A DNA stretch of 56,014 nt from NCBI GenBank assembly GCA_045636945.1, contig JAZTYO010000039.1, positions 1 through 56,014 on the forward strand, written 5' to 3'. Positions within the stretch are counted from its first letter, which is position 1; each line of letters starts with the position of its first letter. A model generated the notes under the pieces. It saw only the letters and a program-made list of their open reading frames with translations. It was not told the origin of the DNA and did no database searches. Made by a program: the position numbers and the translations under genes. The stretch is from UMGS172 sp045636945. Its GTDB lineage: Bacteria > Bacillota > Clostridia > Oscillospirales > Acutalibacteraceae. Of the stretch, positions 42,156-50,133 are shown piece by piece.

Positions 42156-43530
42156 AATTTGGGGTACAATCAACCTTATTGCGATTTTGCTTTTAAGCTT
42201 GCTCGTTGCAAATATACTTAAAAAGAGTATTAAGTTTTTGCAGGCTTCCTTGATACCTACCTCTGTTTTGGGTGGTGCAATATTAATAATTGTTGCAGGC
42301 ATTTACAAGCTTATTACAAAAGAGGTAATGTTTGATACGGTGTTTTTTGGCAGTAACGGAACTGCAAACCTCGAAATGATAACCTATCACACGTTGGCCT
42401 TGGGATTTATCGCCTCTACGTTTAAGAGTTCGAATGGAAAACTCACCAAAAAGCGTTCTGTTGAGATATTCAACACAGGTGTAACAACGGTTTCTACGTA
42501 TCTTTTGCAGGCTATAATCGGATTTGGAATCACGATTATTGCAGCCAAGGTTATATCGGGCTTCTTCGAGGCTGCAGGTGTGCTGTTGCCGTTTGGTTAC
42601 GGACAGGGAACAGGTCAGGCTATGAACTACGGCAACATCTATGAGCGTGATTATGGCTTTGAGGGTGGAAAGAGCTTTGGCCTTACCATTGCGGCACTTG
42701 GCTTCCTCAGCGCATCAATCGGTGGTGTTATTCATCTTAATATTCTGAGGAAGAAAGGAAAAATTACAACTCAGAAAACCGAGGAGGGTGCTATTAAATC
42801 TGAACAAATACAGTCAGAGAACGAGATTCCTATGCAGGAAAGTATGGACAAGATGACTGTTCAGATTGCTCTTATAATCGTTGCTTATCTCATAAGCTTC
42901 CTGATGATGTACTTCTTAGGCAAACTGTTGCCGGGTATGAAGTCGGTTATTTACGGTTTCAACTTCCTTTTGGGCGTTTTGTCTGCGACCTTGGTTAAAC
43001 TCATTATCAATTTCCTCAGAAAGAAAAACGTTATCAAAAAGGAATACACCAACGATTTCCTTATGACCCGAGCAAGCAACTTCTTCTTTGATATTATGGT
43101 TGTTGCGGGCATTGCCGCTATCCGCCTTGTTGTTTTCCAAAATTATTGGGGAATAATGCTGATATTAGGCGTTGTAGGTCTTGTTATCACCTACATTTAC
43201 AATCTTATTATTGCAAGAACACTTTTCAAGGAATATCCCGAAGAACAGTTCTTGACAATGTATGGTATGTTGACCGGTACTGCAAGTACGGGTATTATCC
43301 TACTTCGTGAGATTGACGGTGATTTTAAAACACCTGCGGCAGATAATATGGTTTATCAGAATTTTCCTGCAATCGTCTTCGGCTTCCCGTTGATGCTGCT
43401 AGCTAATCTCGCTCCCGCAAAACCGTATTTTACGTTTATAATCCTCGCGGGATTCTTTATTGTAATGAACATCATACTGTTCAGAAGTCTTATTTTCAGA
43501 CGCAAAAAGAAGACCGACGCTGATAAGTAA
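42133..43530 (+). CDS. Sodium/glutamate symporter-like (ESS/GltS) membrane protein
   Basis: 465 residues, about ten transmembrane segments. The GltS-like pattern shows in FGYGQGTGQAMNYGNIYERDYGFEGGKSFGLTIAALGFL and in the second half at TGTASTGIILLREIDGDF, which resemble the re-entrant loops of the ESS family. A long charged middle loop (QKTEEGAIKSEQIQSENEIPMQE) separates the halves. It may move glutamate or another anion with sodium. It overlaps the acyltransferase gene by 23 bp, with its SD AAAGGAG inside that gene, so both are probably co-translated. Confidence 0.78.
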   Translation: MENFWDFKIWGTINLIAILLLSLLVANILKKSIKFLQASLIPTSVLGGAILIIVAGIYKLITKEVMFDTVFFGSNGTANLEMITYHTLALGFIASTFKSSNGKLTKKRSVEIFNTGVTTVSTYLLQAIIGFGITIIAAKVISGFFEAAGVLLPFGYGQGTGQAMNYGNIYERDYGFEGGKSFGLTIAALGFLSASIGGVIHLNILRKKGKITTQKTEEGAIKSEQIQSENEIPMQESMDKMTVQIALIIVAYLISFLMMYFLGKLLPGMKSVIYGFNFLLGVLSATLVKLIINFLRKKNVIKKEYTNDFLMTRASNFFFDIMVVAGIAAIRLVVFQNYWGIMLILGVVGLVITYIYNLIIARTLFKEYPEEQFLTMYGMLTGTASTGIILLREIDGDFKTPAADNMVYQNFPAIVFGFPLMLLANLAPAKPYFTFIILAGFFIVMNIILFRSLIFRRKKKTDADK

Positions 43531-43552
43531 AAAGAAAATTAAATATTGAATT

Positions 43553-43602
43553 AAAAGCCTTTCTGTGGTAAACTAACATTAGACCACAGAGAGGCTTTTT
43601 AT
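43553..43602 (+). terminator. Terminator after the symporter gene
   Basis: AAAAGCCTTTCTGTGGT pairs with ACCACAGAGAGGCTTTT with one bulge, followed by T. Confidence 0.85.
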
Positions 43603-43648
43603 TTCGTTTTTCTACGGTTAGGATAACAAAACAGACAGAAGGTGCAAT

Positions 43649-43849
43649 ATGGCAATAAGACTTAATGAAGACCGAGAGGTCGTAAAACGTATTAAAGAGG
43701 GCTTAAAGGCAAAGGGCGGATACTGTCCCTGCCGTTTGCCCAAAACTGATGAGTTCAAATGTATATGTAAGGAGTTCCGCGAACAGATGGCCGACCCTGA
43801 TTTCGAGGGATATTGTCACTGTATGCTCTATTATAAATCTAAAGATTAA
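43649..43849 (+). CDS. Ferredoxin-thioredoxin reductase catalytic-subunit-like protein
   Basis: 66 residues. Three CxC pairs, C26/C28, C38/C40 and C56/C58, recall the catalytic beta subunit of ferredoxin:thioredoxin reductase, which holds a 4Fe-4S cluster and a redox disulfide. The overall 33-residue span equals the family pattern, but the inner gaps (9 and 15) are inverted against the classical CxCx16CxCx8CxC. The gene has no alpha subunit in the window. It stops 11 bp before trxA, so it most likely reduces that thioredoxin with electrons from ferredoxin. The ribosome site is GAAGG. Confidence 0.75.
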   Translation: MAIRLNEDREVVKRIKEGLKAKGGYCPCRLPKTDEFKCICKEFREQMADPDFEGYCHCMLYYKSKD

Positions 43850-43860
43850 AGGAGAAAATT

Positions 43861-44172
43861 ATGGCTGTATTAAAAGTTACGAAAGAAAATTTTGAACAGG
43901 AAGTGCTCAAGAGCGATAAAAAGGTATTACTTGATTTCTGGGCTTCCTGGTGTGGTCCTTGTATGATGGTATCGCCTTTGGTTGATGAGATTGCAGAGGA
44001 AACGACAGAGTATCTTATCGGTAAGGTAAACGTAGATGAGGAGCCTCAGCTGGCACAGGCTTTTGGCATTGTAAGCATACCTACCCTAATTGTTATGAAG
44101 GACGGTAAGGTCGTAAAGCAGACTTTGGGTGCAAGACCTAAAGCAGATATATTAAGATTGCTTGAAGATTAA
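43861..44172 (+). CDS. trxA: Thioredoxin
   Basis: 103 residues with the WCGPC active site at 30-34, the buried Asp region LLDFWASW, and the cis-proline in SIPTLIVMKDG. A normal cytosolic thioredoxin. GGAG precedes the ATG. It is co-transcribed with the FTR-like gene directly before it and ended by a perfect long hairpin. No NADPH-type thioredoxin reductase is next to it. Confidence 0.95.
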   Translation: MAVLKVTKENFEQEVLKSDKKVLLDFWASWCGPCMMVSPLVDEIAEETTEYLIGKVNVDEEPQLAQAFGIVSIPTLIVMKDGKVVKQTLGARPKADILRLLED

Positions 44173-44180
44173 TTTTATCC

Positions 44181-44225
44181 AAAAAGTAACACCCCGTTGC
44201 CTTGGCAACGGGGTGTTACTTTTTG
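44181..44225. terminator. Bidirectional terminator between trxA and the LRR gene
   Basis: AAAAAGTAACACCCCGTTGCC pairs perfectly with its complement at the right (ends 44224) around TT, with flanking A and T. Confidence 0.92.
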
Positions 44226-44227
44226 GA

Positions 44228-46771
44228 TTATTCTTCTTCGTCGTGAACCAAAGTGGTTTCTCTGATTTTCTTCTTCTTGAGGTAAACTCTAAGAACGACG
44301 ATACCAGCGATTATTATAACTACACCTGCTACGATGATAGCGAACAGAACAACGTTCTGACCGGGTTCAACGGGTTTCTCATAATCCTCAGGGTAGGTGG
44401 TGACGTTGATGCCGAGATCCTTGACCTTTGCGTAGGTTACAGAACCCTCAACGCACTCAATGGTAAGCCTCGAGCAACCCTTGAAGCAATCCTTGCCAAA
44501 GGTTTCAACGCTAGAGGGGAAGTGGAGAACTGTGAGGGCAGTACAACCTTCGAATGCGTTGTCACCAATGTTACGGGGTCTTCCTGTGAACTTGACGGTT
44601 CCAAGAGAAATGCAGTCCTTAAATACCTTTGCATCAATGGTAGAAACATTCTGAGGAAGTGTTATGGTCTTAATAGAAGAGCAACCTTCAAAAGCGGCTG
44701 AAGAAATGGTTGCAACACGGTCAGGAATTACCATCTCAGTCAAAGCAGAGCATCCAGAAAAAGCACCGCTACCGATGTTGAAAGTATTTGCAGGGATTTT
44801 GATAGAGGTAAGAGAGGTACAGTTCTCGAACATCTTGTCAGAGATAAGACCTACATTTTCAGGGATATTAATGCTAGAAAGTTTGGTACAACCTGCGAAA
44901 CAGGAAACGCCGATTTCTTTTACGGTTTCAGGAATGGCAATAGTTTCAAGCGAGGTACAACCCTCGAAGACCGAAATACCGAACTTGACCAGATTACTCT
45001 TGAAGGTAATTTCCTTAAGAGCGGTACAATTCTTGAAGGTGTCGTCAAAGAGCTGGTTGACACCTGCAGGAACAACGATGGTTTCAAGTTTTTCACAATC
45101 GCTGAAAGCACTGGATCCGATTTCTCTGATGCCATCGTGAAGGGCTACGTTTGCGAGGTTTTTACAGCCGCTGAATGCAGCGTTTGAAACAACGGTTACA
45201 GATGTGGGAATGGTGACCTCGGTTATACCAATACAGTTTGCAAATGCACCTGCATCGATAGTGGCCAACAACTCACGGTTAAGGTCAAGTACTGTGATTT
45301 TTCCACAAGAATCAAAAGCGTTCTTACCGATACTGGTAATGCTCTTAGGAAGAACAAGTTCAGTGATTTCGGTACAGTTTCTATAAGCCTCATCACCGAT
45401 AGAGGTTACGGTGTCGGGGATAATTGCGCTTGTCAAAGCAGCGTTGCTCACGAAAGCCTTTTTACCAATGGTCAAAAGACCACTGGAGTATACAACGTTT
45501 TTGAGCTTTGTGTTTTCCTCAAATGCGGATTCGCCGATATGCTTAATATCACCGATGTCTACCGAAACAAGCTCATAGCAACGTTTGAAGGTACCCTTTG
45601 CGATAGTATCAAGAACATTTTCAGCCTTAGCTTCGGCAACACCGTCGTTGACAGGAGCTTTATAGAAGGTGACGTTGGTGATTGCAGTTTCGGTAAAAGC
45701 AAACTCACCCAAAGAGGTTAACGAAGCAGGAAGCACAACGTTAGAGGGCTTTTTGCCGTCAGTAATCTTACCAAAGTTCTTGAGAGCACTACACTCGGCA
45801 AAAGCAAATCCGCCAATGGACTCAACATCGCCGGCGACATAAACCGAAACGAGAGAAGAACACTCGGATAATGCGTAAGCACCGATTGTCTTAACACTTG
45901 CAGGAAGAACAATCTCGGTGAATTTCTCGTTGTTACAGCTACCGAAAGCAGCGTTTCCAATGGTCTCGAGCTTTGAGTCGGCAGGAATGTTAACCTTTAC
46001 AATTCCCTTGTTGCCGTAAAAGGCTCTTTCACCAATGGTAATAACCGTTGCAGGAACGTTAATTTCGACGATTCCGGTACATTTACTGAAGGCTTCCTTA
46101 CCGATGGTGGTAAGCTTGGTGCCGTCAGCAAAAACAATATCCTTTAAAGCGGTACAGTTATAGAAAGCGTAATCGTCAATCTCAGTAACTGTAGCAGGAA
46201 TGGTAACAGTTGTCAAAGCCCCGCACTTTGTGAAAGCGTTTTCACCGATGTATGTAAGGGTTTCAGGGAGAGTCACCTTCTCAAGGTCCTTACAGTTGGC
46301 GAATACGTAGTAGTCAATAGTGGTAACCGATTTAGGAATAACTACTTCCTTCAGTGGGGTCTTGCTGAAAGCGGAGTAGCCAATCTTAGTAACGGTTTCG
46401 GGAATCTCGATTTCTGCAAGCTTTGTGTTATTGAAAGCATAAGCACCGATTTCATTTACCGAAGCAGGAATCTTGACAGAAGTTATGCCGGTAGAGTCGA
46501 AAGCACCGGTTCCGATAACGGTAACGGGCTTTCCGTCAGCCTTATCCTTGATGGTAACTGACTTTGCCTTACCGGTGTATTTTACCAATTCAGCATGGTC
46601 TGAATATACGTTATAGGTGTAGTCGCCGTCTTCAAGAACGGTGTAGGCTGCATCCTCTGCAGCAGGGGTGCTATAGTCGAATGCGGAGTATTCTCCATCA
46701 GAGCAACCACAGGCAAACACTGCAACAGCGAGAGCTACGATTAACAATAATGTAATGTGTACCTTCTTCAT
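44228..46771 (-). CDS. LRR_5 (BspA-like) surface lipoprotein
   Basis: 847 residues. An N-terminal lipoprotein signal (KKVHITLLLIVALAVAVFA then C21 or C23, CGCSDGE) is followed by roughly thirty 23-residue repeats of the LRR_5 type, for example IGTGAFDSTGITSVKIPASV, FANCKDLEKVTLPETL and AFEGCSSIKTITLPQNV. A C-terminal transmembrane helix (VLFAIIVAGVVIIIAGIVVL) and a charged tail KKKKIRETTLVHDEEE follow, so the chain is fixed to the membrane from both ends. BspA-type proteins bind host or bacterial surfaces. ATG 46771 was chosen for GGAAGGG and the signal; upstream in-frame Met are not supported. Confidence 0.88.
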   Translation of the reverse strand: MKKVHITLLLIVALAVAVFACGCSDGEYSAFDYSTPAAEDAAYTVLEDGDYTYNVYSDHAELVKYTGKAKSVTIKDKADGKPVTVIGTGAFDSTGITSVKIPASVNEIGAYAFNNTKLAEIEIPETVTKIGYSAFSKTPLKEVVIPKSVTTIDYYVFANCKDLEKVTLPETLTYIGENAFTKCGALTTVTIPATVTEIDDYAFYNCTALKDIVFADGTKLTTIGKEAFSKCTGIVEINVPATVITIGERAFYGNKGIVKVNIPADSKLETIGNAAFGSCNNEKFTEIVLPASVKTIGAYALSECSSLVSVYVAGDVESIGGFAFAECSALKNFGKITDGKKPSNVVLPASLTSLGEFAFTETAITNVTFYKAPVNDGVAEAKAENVLDTIAKGTFKRCYELVSVDIGDIKHIGESAFEENTKLKNVVYSSGLLTIGKKAFVSNAALTSAIIPDTVTSIGDEAYRNCTEITELVLPKSITSIGKNAFDSCGKITVLDLNRELLATIDAGAFANCIGITEVTIPTSVTVVSNAAFSGCKNLANVALHDGIREIGSSAFSDCEKLETIVVPAGVNQLFDDTFKNCTALKEITFKSNLVKFGISVFEGCTSLETIAIPETVKEIGVSCFAGCTKLSSINIPENVGLISDKMFENCTSLTSIKIPANTFNIGSGAFSGCSALTEMVIPDRVATISSAAFEGCSSIKTITLPQNVSTIDAKVFKDCISLGTVKFTGRPRNIGDNAFEGCTALTVLHFPSSVETFGKDCFKGCSRLTIECVEGSVTYAKVKDLGINVTTYPEDYEKPVEPGQNVVLFAIIVAGVVIIIAGIVVLRVYLKKKKIRETTLVHDEEE

Positions 46772-46846
46772 TATTAAATATCCCTTCCTGTGCGTTTGCC
46801 GACCGTAAAACATAACAACCGACAATACGCTAATATAACTGTATCA

Positions 46847-46875
46847 ATTATATATTCAAAATGGAGTTTTGTCAA
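46847..46875 (-). promoter_or_regulatory. Consensus promoter of the LRR gene
   Basis: On the minus strand TTGACA (46875-46870), 17 bp, TATAAT (46852-46847); exact consensus in both boxes. The gap up to 47058 holds no other recognised feature except A/T-rich sequence. Confidence 0.85.
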
Positions 46876-47058
46876 CATTAAAAGTCAAAAACAGTGAGAT
46901 AAAAACCTATATTTTTAAGCAAATAATTTCATTATGTGTAATAAATGTACATTAATTACAAATCTAGTGGTTGAAATTGCAGTTAAAGTGTGGTTAAATG
47001 TACAGTAGCCAGATACTTGCAATCAATAATGTTGGCGCTTATGAAAGGTGAACTTGTA

Positions 47059-47898
47059 ATGGAAAAGTACTTTGAATTAAAAAACGGAGTTAAAATACCC
47101 AATATTGGCTATGGTACATGGCGTGTGCCTGAAAGTCAGGAGTGTGTCGAGTCGGTCCTGACAGCTATTGATTGCGGTTACCGTCATATTGATACTGCAT
47201 ATTTTTACAAAAATGAGAAGAGTATCGGTGAGGCAGTAAAATCAAGTGGAATTCACCGTGAAGACCTGTTTATAACCAGCAAATTATGGAACGATTTTCA
47301 CGGCTACGAGTCGACTTTGAAGGTCTTTAAGGAAAGCCTTAAAAACCTCGGTACAGATTATCTTGACCTTTACCTTATCCATTGGCCGAACCCTGTGAAA
47401 TTCCGCGACGATTGGGCAAAATCGAATGCCGAAACCTGGCGTGCATTCGAAAAACTTTACCGTGACGGCCGAATCCGTGCAATCGGCATCAGCAACTTTT
47501 TACCGCATCATATCGATGAGCTGTTAAAGACTGCCGAGATAGTGCCGATGGTCAATCAGATTGAGCTTCAGCCGGGTCTTAACCGCGATGCTGACCGTGA
47601 ATATAATGAAAAGCTTGGCATACAGCTTGAGGCTTGGGCTCCGTTCAGAATAGGGCAATCGTTAAGTGACCCTACGGTCTGCAAAATTGCCAAAAAATAC
47701 TCCAAAACACCTGCTCAGATAGTACTCAGATGGTTCCTGCAAAAGGGCATAATTCCGTTGCCCAAATCGGTTACTCCTGAGAGAATTCTCGGCAATATTC
47801 AGGTCTATGATTTTGAACTATCGGCAGAGGATATGACGGCTATCAACGACATTGAACAGCATCCGATGCGTCACGACCCCGATAAGATAGATTTTTGA
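47059..47898 (+). CDS. Aldo/keto reductase
   Basis: 279 residues of an AKR TIM barrel. The tetrad is readable: D45 and Y50 in DTAYFYKNE, K75 in ITSKLW, H108 in LYLIHWP. Cofactor-side signatures AIGISNF, MVNQIELQP and the C-terminal PLPKSVTPERILGN are typical for the 2,5-diketo-gluconate reductase-like AKR5 group. It likely reduces small carbonyls with NADPH. ATG 47059 follows AAAGGTG; earlier in-frame starts (46990) add unrelated residues. No obvious operon. Confidence 0.92.
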   Translation: MEKYFELKNGVKIPNIGYGTWRVPESQECVESVLTAIDCGYRHIDTAYFYKNEKSIGEAVKSSGIHREDLFITSKLWNDFHGYESTLKVFKESLKNLGTDYLDLYLIHWPNPVKFRDDWAKSNAETWRAFEKLYRDGRIRAIGISNFLPHHIDELLKTAEIVPMVNQIELQPGLNRDADREYNEKLGIQLEAWAPFRIGQSLSDPTVCKIAKKYSKTPAQIVLRWFLQKGIIPLPKSVTPERILGNIQVYDFELSAEDMTAINDIEQHPMRHDPDKIDF

Positions 47899-47912
47899 AT
47901 TTTTTGCGTTAC

Positions 47913-47961
47913 AAAACCGCTTTTGAAAGGTTATTTTGGCTTTTCGAGGGCGGTTTTTTAT
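47913..47961 (+). terminator. Terminator after the aldo/keto reductase gene
   Basis: AAACCGC (47914-47920) pairs with GCGGTTT (47950-47956) with an inner GAAAG/CTTTTC pairing, then six T. Confidence 0.7.
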
Positions 47962-48021
47962 TGTTTTTTTAGGCGTTTCGGTTTATGTGCCGAGTATTTC
48001 TCCAATAATACGTTTGTTTGC

Positions 48022-48050
48022 TTGACATTACGGATGTTTTGAGGTAAAAT
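48022..48050 (+). promoter_or_regulatory. Promoter of the RNase J transcript
   Basis: TTGACA at 48022-48027, 17 bp, TAAAAT at 48045-48050. The leader is about 135 nt, longer than for its neighbours. Confidence 0.75.
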
Positions 48051-48136
48051 ATAGTCTGTATAAATGTGTGTATTTTTTAATTATATCATAAATAATAATA
48101 CTAAGGCAGAACACTTTGAACTATACATAAAATCAT

Positions 48137-48173
48137 TGCCCGAGGGTCTTTAGACCTGAAGTTTGGGGCAAAA
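48137..48173 (+). promoter_or_regulatory. Hairpin in the RNase J leader
   Basis: TTGCCC with GGGGCAA closes a stem holding GGTCT/AGACC (about 48147-48162). It lies right before the ribosome site AAGGAG and could control translation or mRNA decay of the nuclease's own message. Confidence 0.5.
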
Positions 48174-48192
48174 TAAAGAAGGAGTTTATTTA

Positions 48193-50097
48193 ATGGCGGT
48201 AAAGAAAAAGAATAATGCCGAAGAACAGTTGAACGAAAGCAAAAACCACAAGAAAAAATATTACAAAAAGCCGAACAACGGCACAAAGGCGACCAAAGGA
48301 AGCACCAAGACCGAATCTAAAAAATCGACTCAAAAGCAGTCAAACAAGTCCAAGCCTTCTAATAAGGGTGCAAAATTCACCCAAAAGGCAACAAAGCCTG
48401 CAACCAAGCGAAGCTATACGAAAAAGCAGCCAAAAAATATCAAGCCTTTGTATATCACTCCTTTGGGTGGACTTGGTGAAATCGGCAAAAACATTACGCT
48501 GTACAGTTACGGCGAGGAGATGCTGTTGGTCGATTGCGGAATGTCATTCCCTGATGAGGAAATGCTGGGTATCGATATCGTAATTCCCGATTTCAGCCAC
48601 ATTGTAAAAAACGTTGACAAGATAAAGGGTTTAATTGTCACCCACGGACACGAGGACCATATCGGTGCAATTCCGTATCTTTTAAAGGAGTGTAACATTC
48701 CTGTTTACGGCACGGCGTTGACTCTCGGACTTGTTGAGGGAAAACTACGCGAGCACAAATTACTTGACCGTGCAAATTTGAATGTTATCAAGCCTCGTGA
48801 CACCTTGAAACTGGGTGAGTTTTCGGTTGAGTTTATCCACGTAAACCATTCGATTCCCGATGCGGTTGCCTTGGCTATAACAACACCTACGGGCACGGTT
48901 GTGCAGACGGGTGACTTCAAAATAGATACCACACCCATCGATGGTGAGGTTATTGACCTTGCCCGTTTCGGAGAACTTGGTAAGAAGGGCGTTTTGGCAC
49001 TTCTATCCGATTCCACCAATGCTGAAAGACCCGGATTTACCCCAAGTGAAAGCATTGTCGGCGAAAGCTTTTATAATCTTTTTAAAAAGGCTGAAAACAA
49101 GCGAATTATCGTTGCTACATTCTCGTCCAATATTCACCGTGTTCAGCAGATTATCGATGAAGCGGTACGTTGCGGACGTAAGGTCGCCGTTTCAGGCAGA
49201 AGTATGCTCAATGTGGTGCAGGTTGCATCCGAGTTGGGATACCTTAACGTTCCCGACGGTGTGCTGATTGACCTTGAAATGGTCAAGAAATACTTGCCCG
49301 AGCAGGTTGTTATTATTACAACGGGCAGTCAGGGTGAGCCTATGTCGGCTCTGCACCGAATGGCTTTCGGCGACCACCGAAACGTATTTGTCGGTCCCGG
49401 AGATTTCATTATCATTTCGGCAACACCGATTCCCGGCAACGAAAAGACGGTTACTAAGGTTATCAACAAATTGCTTGAACTCGGTGCACACGTTGTTTAT
49501 GAGAAGATGTATGACGTTCACGTTTCAGGACACGCCTGTCAGGAAGAACTGAAACTGATGCTCAACCTTGTAAGGCCTAAGTTCTTTATTCCTGTTCACG
49601 GTGAGCAGAAGCATCTTGTAAAGCACGCAGGACTTGCCGAAACGGTTGGCGTTGAGCATAAGAATATTCTTATCGGTAAAAACGGTAACGTTATTGAACT
49701 TACTGCCGACAGTATGAAGATTGTAGAAACCGTAACGGCAGGAAGTATCCTTGTCGACGGATTCGGCGTCGGTGACGTCGGAAACGTTGTGTTACGTGAC
49801 CGTAAGCATCTGTCGGAGGACGGTATCATCGTTGTTGCCGTATCGGTCGACCAGGTAACGCGCGAGGTTATTGTAGGACCCGAGGTCATTTCCCGAGGCT
49901 TTGTGTACGTTAAGGAAGCAGAACAGCTTATGGATGATGCGAGAGAGGTTGCCTGCGATATTCTTGAACGTTGCTATATTACCAATGTTCGCGATTGGAA
50001 TACCGTAAAATCCCGTATCCGTGACGGACTTGCACGTCATCTGCACGAGCAGACGGGCAGAAGTCCTATGATACTGCCGGTTATTCTTGAGATATAA
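48193..50097 (+). CDS. rnj: Ribonuclease J
   Basis: 634 residues. The beta-lactamase metal motif is THGHEDHIGA (about 149-158), and PLGGLGEIGKN, DCGMSFPDEEMLGID, DSTNAERPG, HVSGHACQEELKLML and the C-terminal REVIVGPEVISRGFVYV are as in RNase J. The first 75 residues are a basic, Lys/Asn/Ser/Thr-rich tail not needed for catalysis. RNase J has 5'-3' exo and endo activity in mRNA turnover. ATG 48193 follows AAGGAG. It is followed at 36 bp by gdpP, with which it may be co-transcribed. Confidence 0.95.
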   Translation: MAVKKKNNAEEQLNESKNHKKKYYKKPNNGTKATKGSTKTESKKSTQKQSNKSKPSNKGAKFTQKATKPATKRSYTKKQPKNIKPLYITPLGGLGEIGKNITLYSYGEEMLLVDCGMSFPDEEMLGIDIVIPDFSHIVKNVDKIKGLIVTHGHEDHIGAIPYLLKECNIPVYGTALTLGLVEGKLREHKLLDRANLNVIKPRDTLKLGEFSVEFIHVNHSIPDAVALAITTPTGTVVQTGDFKIDTTPIDGEVIDLARFGELGKKGVLALLSDSTNAERPGFTPSESIVGESFYNLFKKAENKRIIVATFSSNIHRVQQIIDEAVRCGRKVAVSGRSMLNVVQVASELGYLNVPDGVLIDLEMVKKYLPEQVVIITTGSQGEPMSALHRMAFGDHRNVFVGPGDFIIISATPIPGNEKTVTKVINKLLELGAHVVYEKMYDVHVSGHACQEELKLMLNLVRPKFFIPVHGEQKHLVKHAGLAETVGVEHKNILIGKNGNVIELTADSMKIVETVTAGSILVDGFGVGDVGNVVLRDRKHLSEDGIIVVAVSVDQVTREVIVGPEVISRGFVYVKEAEQLMDDAREVACDILERCYITNVRDWNTVKSRIRDGLARHLHEQTGRSPMILPVILEI

Positions 50098-50118
50098 TAG
50101 TTTTTGTGATTTGTAAAG

Positions 50119-50131
50119 GAGGTTTAACCTC
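50119..50131 (+). promoter_or_regulatory. Shine-Dalgarno inside a palindrome before gdpP
   Basis: The sequence GAGGTTTAACCTC is an exact palindrome that contains the AGGAGG ribosome site. A small hairpin there would hide the site, and so could tune GdpP level. The stem is short, so the effect may be modest. Confidence 0.4.
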
Positions 50132-50133
50132 GG

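Noticed and set aside
44228..46771. Repetitive segment as non-coding tandem repeat
   Set aside because: Repeats follow the 23-residue LRR_5 register with a continuous reading frame, signal and tail.
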